From: Ktedonobacteraceae bacterium
GTDB lineage: Bacteria; Chloroflexota; Ktedonobacteria; Ktedonobacterales; Ktedonobacteraceae
Assembly (NCBI GenBank): GCA_035653615.1
Contig: DASRBN010000041.1
Location: 1-64,000, forward strand
Length of the DNA: 64,000 bases
Direction of reading: 5' to 3'
The position numbers were made by a program, and so were the translations under genes. Below are positions 61,257 through 64,000 of the stretch, piece by piece. The notes below the pieces were generated by a model, which saw nothing but the letters and a program-made list of their open reading frames with translations, did no database searches and had not been told where the DNA came from. The stretch's first letter is position 1; every line of letters begins with the position of its first letter.

Positions 61257-62888
61257 TTAATCACCCGGCGTACTTGAAACTGCCTGGTGTTGGGCGCGCA
61301 GCACCTTTTTATCGAACTTGCCCACGCTAGTCTTTGGAATAGCATCGATAAAGATCACATCATCGGGCAGCCACCATTTGGCAACTTTGGAACGCAGATA
61401 TTCGATAATCTCATCCTTCGTGATTTGCCCGGCGAAATCGGGTTTGGGCACTACATAGGCAACGGGACGCTCATCCCACTTTGGATGCGGCACGCCAACC
61501 ACACAGGCCTCAAAAACCTTTGGATGGCCCATAATCAGGCCTTCGACCTCGACCGAGGAGATCCACTCGCCGCCGGATTTCACCAGGTCTTTGGTACGGT
61601 CAACCAGCTGGATGATGCCATCTTCGTCGACGACTGCTACATCGCCTGTGCGCAGCCAGCCATCAACAAACTTCTCGCCCGTCGCGGGGTCGCCATAGTA
61701 GGCACGGGCAACCCAGGGTCCGCGCACCTGCAGTTCGCCAAAGGTTGTATTATCCCAGGGTACTTCCTCGCCGGTATCCATGTTTACGACGCGGAAATCG
61801 ACGCCCGGCAGCACTGTACCCTGTCGCGCCTTGATACGGAATTGCTCGTCAAGCGGCCAATCTTTCTGGTAGCTGCGTAACTTTGAGAGCGAGGCCAGCG
61901 GCGAGGTTTCCGTCATACCCCAGGCATGAACGATATTGATATTCTTGCGATATAGGCCCTCGATCAGCGAGCGAGGAACTGCTGAACCGCCACAATAAAT
62001 GGCACGTAGCGAGGAAAGGTCAACCTGCTCTTTGTCCAGCACGCTCAATAGCCCGATCCAGATCGTTGGCACGCCCGCTGTAACGGTCACGCGTTCGTCA
62101 GCTATGAGGTGCGCGATGCGTGCCGGGTCCATGAAACGGCCGGGGAAGACGAGCTTTGAGCCCATCATAACGGCGGCATGCGGAAAGCCCCAGGCATTGG
62201 CATGGAACATGGGAACAACCGGCAAAGCAGTATCTTGTTCAGAAAGGCCCGTGCCATCAGCCAGTCCAACGCCCATTGAATGCAGGAATACCGAACGATG
62301 GCTATAAACGACGCCCTTGGGGTTGCCGGTGGTGCCAGAGGTGTAGCACATCGCGGCAGCGGCATTCTCATCCAGCGGGGGCCAGTCGTATTTCTCAGAC
62401 TGCTTGCCAATAAAGGATTCATAGTCAACGGAGGGTTGCAGTTTGCCGGTAGCATTAGGAGCATCGCCCATAATCACGTACAGCTTCACCGTCTTGAGCT
62501 GACCCACAAGTCCTTCCAGGATGGGCACCAGGTCGCCATCAACGAAGATCACCTGATCCTCGGCATTATTGATGATGTAGACCAGTTGATCCGCGAACAG
62601 GCGAATGTTAAGCGTGTGTAGAACCGCGCCCATGCAGGGAATGGCGAAATACAGTTCGAGATGCCGGTAGGTGTTCCAACCAAATGTCGCAACGCGGTCG
62701 CCCTCCTTGACACCGGCATTATGAAGTGCATGAGCGAGTTGCTGAGTACGTTTCCCCCACTCGCCATAGGTGTAGCGATGCAATCCTTGATCGGTTAGCG
62801 TGACAACTTCCTTGCGGGAAAAAATACGAACGGCACGATTGAAACAATGCTGCAACGTCAATGGATAATCCATCATCAAACCTTGCAT
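61257..62888 (-). CDS. Medium/long-chain fatty acyl-CoA ligase (AMP-forming)
   Basis: A 543-residue ANL-superfamily enzyme from ATG 62888, which has AGGAGGTAGG upstream. P-loop-like A3 motif CYTSGTTGNPKGVVYSHRS, A5 region HAWGMTETSPLASLS, A7 GWLRTGDVAVVDEDG, A8 RTKDLVKSGGEWISSVEVE and the C-terminal catalytic Lys in KTSVGKFDKKVLR. Most similar by eye to AlkK/FadD3-type ligases (DYPLTLQHCFNRA start). It activates fatty acids for beta-oxidation or related pathways. Monocistronic. Confidence 0.93.
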   Translation of the reverse strand: MQGLMMDYPLTLQHCFNRAVRIFSRKEVVTLTDQGLHRYTYGEWGKRTQQLAHALHNAGVKEGDRVATFGWNTYRHLELYFAIPCMGAVLHTLNIRLFADQLVYIINNAEDQVIFVDGDLVPILEGLVGQLKTVKLYVIMGDAPNATGKLQPSVDYESFIGKQSEKYDWPPLDENAAAAMCYTSGTTGNPKGVVYSHRSVFLHSMGVGLADGTGLSEQDTALPVVPMFHANAWGFPHAAVMMGSKLVFPGRFMDPARIAHLIADERVTVTAGVPTIWIGLLSVLDKEQVDLSSLRAIYCGGSAVPRSLIEGLYRKNINIVHAWGMTETSPLASLSKLRSYQKDWPLDEQFRIKARQGTVLPGVDFRVVNMDTGEEVPWDNTTFGELQVRGPWVARAYYGDPATGEKFVDGWLRTGDVAVVDEDGIIQLVDRTKDLVKSGGEWISSVEVEGLIMGHPKVFEACVVGVPHPKWDERPVAYVVPKPDFAGQITKDEIIEYLRSKVAKWWLPDDVIFIDAIPKTSVGKFDKKVLRAQHQAVSSTPGD

Positions 62889-63359
62889 ACTACCTACCTC
62901 CTGTGTGAAGCTGGCACCCGCACGGGGCGCCACTATATCACCCTTCAACAAAAAACTGAGGCCTGCTTCATCTCTTGCTCTATTCTACAAGCACGACCTG
63001 ATAACTGCAAGACCCTTGCTAATTCTCCACCTCAAATACCTGTAAAAATCATGAGCTTAAATTAGAAATTGCTGAGAATTTTTCACAACCCTCAAAATCA
63101 TATTGCTCATGAGCTTCGTATTTGTTATGCTGATGATTAGAAATTATCGTTTTCCTGTATCCTTTGCTGTTGATGAGGCGTGTCTATTTATATACTCTGT
63201 AGCGCGTCACATGAAGGATATGTACACAAAGAAGTGCAACTTTTAACATTGATGAGCCGTATATTTAGAAGGAGTACACAAGAAAGTAGCACGTAGGAGT
63301 AACGTTGTATTGCGTTGAAACCTTTTGCAATTATTTTCCCAACATGAGAGGAGCCTGAA
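62889..63359. other. Intergenic region (471 bp) upstream of the KGG peptide gene
   Basis: Contains the ligase ribosome site at its left edge, two copies of a CATGAGCTT ... TTAGAAATT pattern (63051-63072 and 63108-63147) and a possible plus-strand promoter at 63103-63131. No coding or RNA gene recognised. Confidence 0.45.
63103..63131 (+). promoter_or_regulatory. Possible promoter of the KGG gene
   Basis: TTGCTC (63103-63108), 17-nt spacer, TATGCT (63126-63131). If real it leaves a leader of about 220 nt. Confidence 0.3.
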
Positions 63360-63566
63360 ATGATTTTACACACAACGAACAGACGGCCACGTGGTCTGGC
63401 TGCGATGAGCCTGGAACGCCGACGCGAAATTGCTAGCAAGGGTGGGCGTACATCACAGGCGCGAGGAACCGCGCATCAATGGACGGCTGAAGAAGCTTCC
63501 GCTGCCGGTAAAAAAGGGAGCGCGCGCTACGCGCTGAGAAAGGCCAACAGTTCCGCCCAGTCATAG
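63360..63566 (+). CDS. KGG-motif small stress-type protein
   Basis: 68 residues, basic and hydrophilic. The core RREIASKGGRTSQARGTAHQ and EASAAGKKGSAR carry the KGG-type repeats of Con-10/GsiB/YciG-like general stress peptides. GAGAGGAG lies just before the ATG. Such proteins are thought to be disordered and induced by desiccation, starvation or sporulation. A strong hairpin follows at 63631. Confidence 0.82.
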   Translation: MILHTTNRRPRGLAAMSLERRREIASKGGRTSQARGTAHQWTAEEASAAGKKGSARYALRKANSSAQS

Positions 63567-63630
63567 CCGTTCATCTCTTTGGACGTAGAGACCGGTTTAT
63601 GGAGTTTTACGAAAAGGATGCTTAGATAGT

Positions 63631-63668
63631 AAGCGGCGAGATAGATGTATGCTACTATCTCGCCGCTT
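63631..63668 (+). terminator. Rho-independent terminator after KGG gene
   Basis: Perfect 14-bp stem AAGCGGCGAGATAG / CTATCTCGCCGCTT with a 10-nt loop, followed by GTTTC. Confidence 0.6.
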
Positions 63669-63740
63669 GTTTCGAGACAACAGAACCTTGCGTACCGGCT
63701 TCCTCACGTTTCATGAGATAATCGATCCGGTGCAGGGCAT

Positions 63741-63768
63741 GTCATTCTGAGAGAAGCGAAGAATCTGC
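63741..63768. repeat. Dispersed intergenic repeat of the CATTCTGAG...GAAGAATC type
   Basis: GTCATTCTGAGAGAAGCGAA then GAATCTGC. This imperfect palindrome resembles a repeat widespread in intergenic DNA of several phyla, as I recall it. Only one copy was seen in this window. Confidence 0.5.
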
Positions 63769-63828
63769 TTTTGATTACTCAGGTAATTCCCCCCTGGTAT
63801 TCATTCTTACTTATGCTATATTTCGTGG

Positions 63829-63999
63829 TCAGTTCATCCACGGTGGGCGCATAGCACCGCTTACTTTCGCCTCTCGAAAAGTAATACGCCAACCAGCCAA
63901 AGTTGGATCATGTCATCCATTTTCATGATCGAGTCCGTGAATATCCTCCCTGGCCACCTTATCCCCACGCGCAGCCGCCCATTGCAAAACCTCTGCCGC
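63829..63999 (-). pseudogene. Partial gene at right edge, interrupted by TGA
   Basis: Reading the minus strand from the window edge gives AEVLQWAAARGDKVAREDIH then GLDHENG, an in-frame TGA at about 63912-63914, and HDPTLAGWRITFREAKVSGA then MRPPWMN and a stop at 63829. Both halves look like coding sequence in one frame. It may be the decayed end of a gene lying beyond the window, or two unrelated pieces. Family not recognised. Confidence 0.3.
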
Positions 64000-64000
64000 G

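Noticed and set aside
63912-63914. Selenocysteine codon at the right edge
   Set aside because: No conserved context, no evident downstream hairpin and no selenocysteine machinery in the window; decay is more likely.
1-64000. tRNA or rRNA genes
   Set aside because: No cloverleaf with a GTTCRA-type T-loop and no rRNA core sequence was recognised in the intergenic regions; small RNAs could still be missed by eye.

Overview
This looks like a chromosomal piece of a free-living, mid-GC, metabolically versatile soil-type bacterium. The most likely source is a Ktedonobacteria-like member of the Chloroflexota. That is inferred from the mix of features: large STAND ATPases with TPR tails, a sigma/anti-sigma pair whose anti-sigma protein ends in a seven-repeat propeller, several FHA proteins, a zinc-ribbon membrane protein and a TnpB element without zinc-finger cysteines. 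No rRNA or tRNA gene was seen, so placement rests on gene content only.

Layout. 1-1.5 kb: decayed RHS core fragments, each followed by a small membrane protein. 1.5-5.7 kb: an orphan lysine 5,6-aminomutase alpha subunit, an unknown acidic protein, a chimeric ORF (ECF sigma region 2 joined to an MFS C-terminus) and a methyltransferase. 5.8-8.4 kb: a NarL-type two-component pair. 8.4-10.8 kb: leucine-degradation genes liuC and liuB. 11.1-14.2 kb: a 14-TM MFS exporter gene broken by an IS200/IS605-type tnpB element. 14.2-21.2 kb: another MFS transporter and two convergent STAND ATPases, one with an N-terminal cyclase domain and one with a C-terminal LuxR HTH. 21.3-26.9 kb (minus strand): hisI, hisD, a translationally coupled N6-adenine DNA methyltransferase and a cytidylate-kinase-like gene, running on to the STAND-LuxR gene.

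27-30.6 kb: divergent zinc-ribbon/PsbP-like and FHA/triple-repeat membrane proteins. 30.7-39.0 kb: an MBL-fold hydrolase and a coherent cluster of D-aminoacylase-type amidohydrolase, IclR regulator, YqeB-like maturation factor and a three-subunit molybdenum hydroxylase. A near-consensus promoter and an IclR-type palindrome precede the regulator. 39.0-41.1 kb: a double-FHA protein, a NadD-like nucleotidyltransferase and a lipoprotein. 41.3-43.4 kb: an mntR-mntH manganese operon with a palindrome next to its promoter. 43.5-48.4 kb: an unknown membrane pair, typA/bipA and a membrane-anchored C39-like protein.

48.8-52.0 kb: a more AT-rich island with a GntR/YtrA-type repressor, an ABC exporter and a secreted protein. 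52.3-58.7 kb: a small protein and a giant (about 2042 aa) permease made of two tandem FtsX/MacB-like units. 58.9-61.0 kb: the anti-sigma/propeller protein and its ECF sigma factor, with overlapping genes. 61.3-63.6 kb: an acyl-CoA ligase and a KGG-motif stress peptide. The right edge holds a dispersed repeat and what appears to be a broken gene.

The best candidates for under-described biology are the propeller-bearing anti-sigma system, the IclR-controlled molybdenum hydroxylase/D-aminoacylase locus, the DNA methyltransferase embedded in a histidine operon, the sigma-MFS chimera and the double-length FtsX permease. All functional statements are from reading the sequence; no database search was run.
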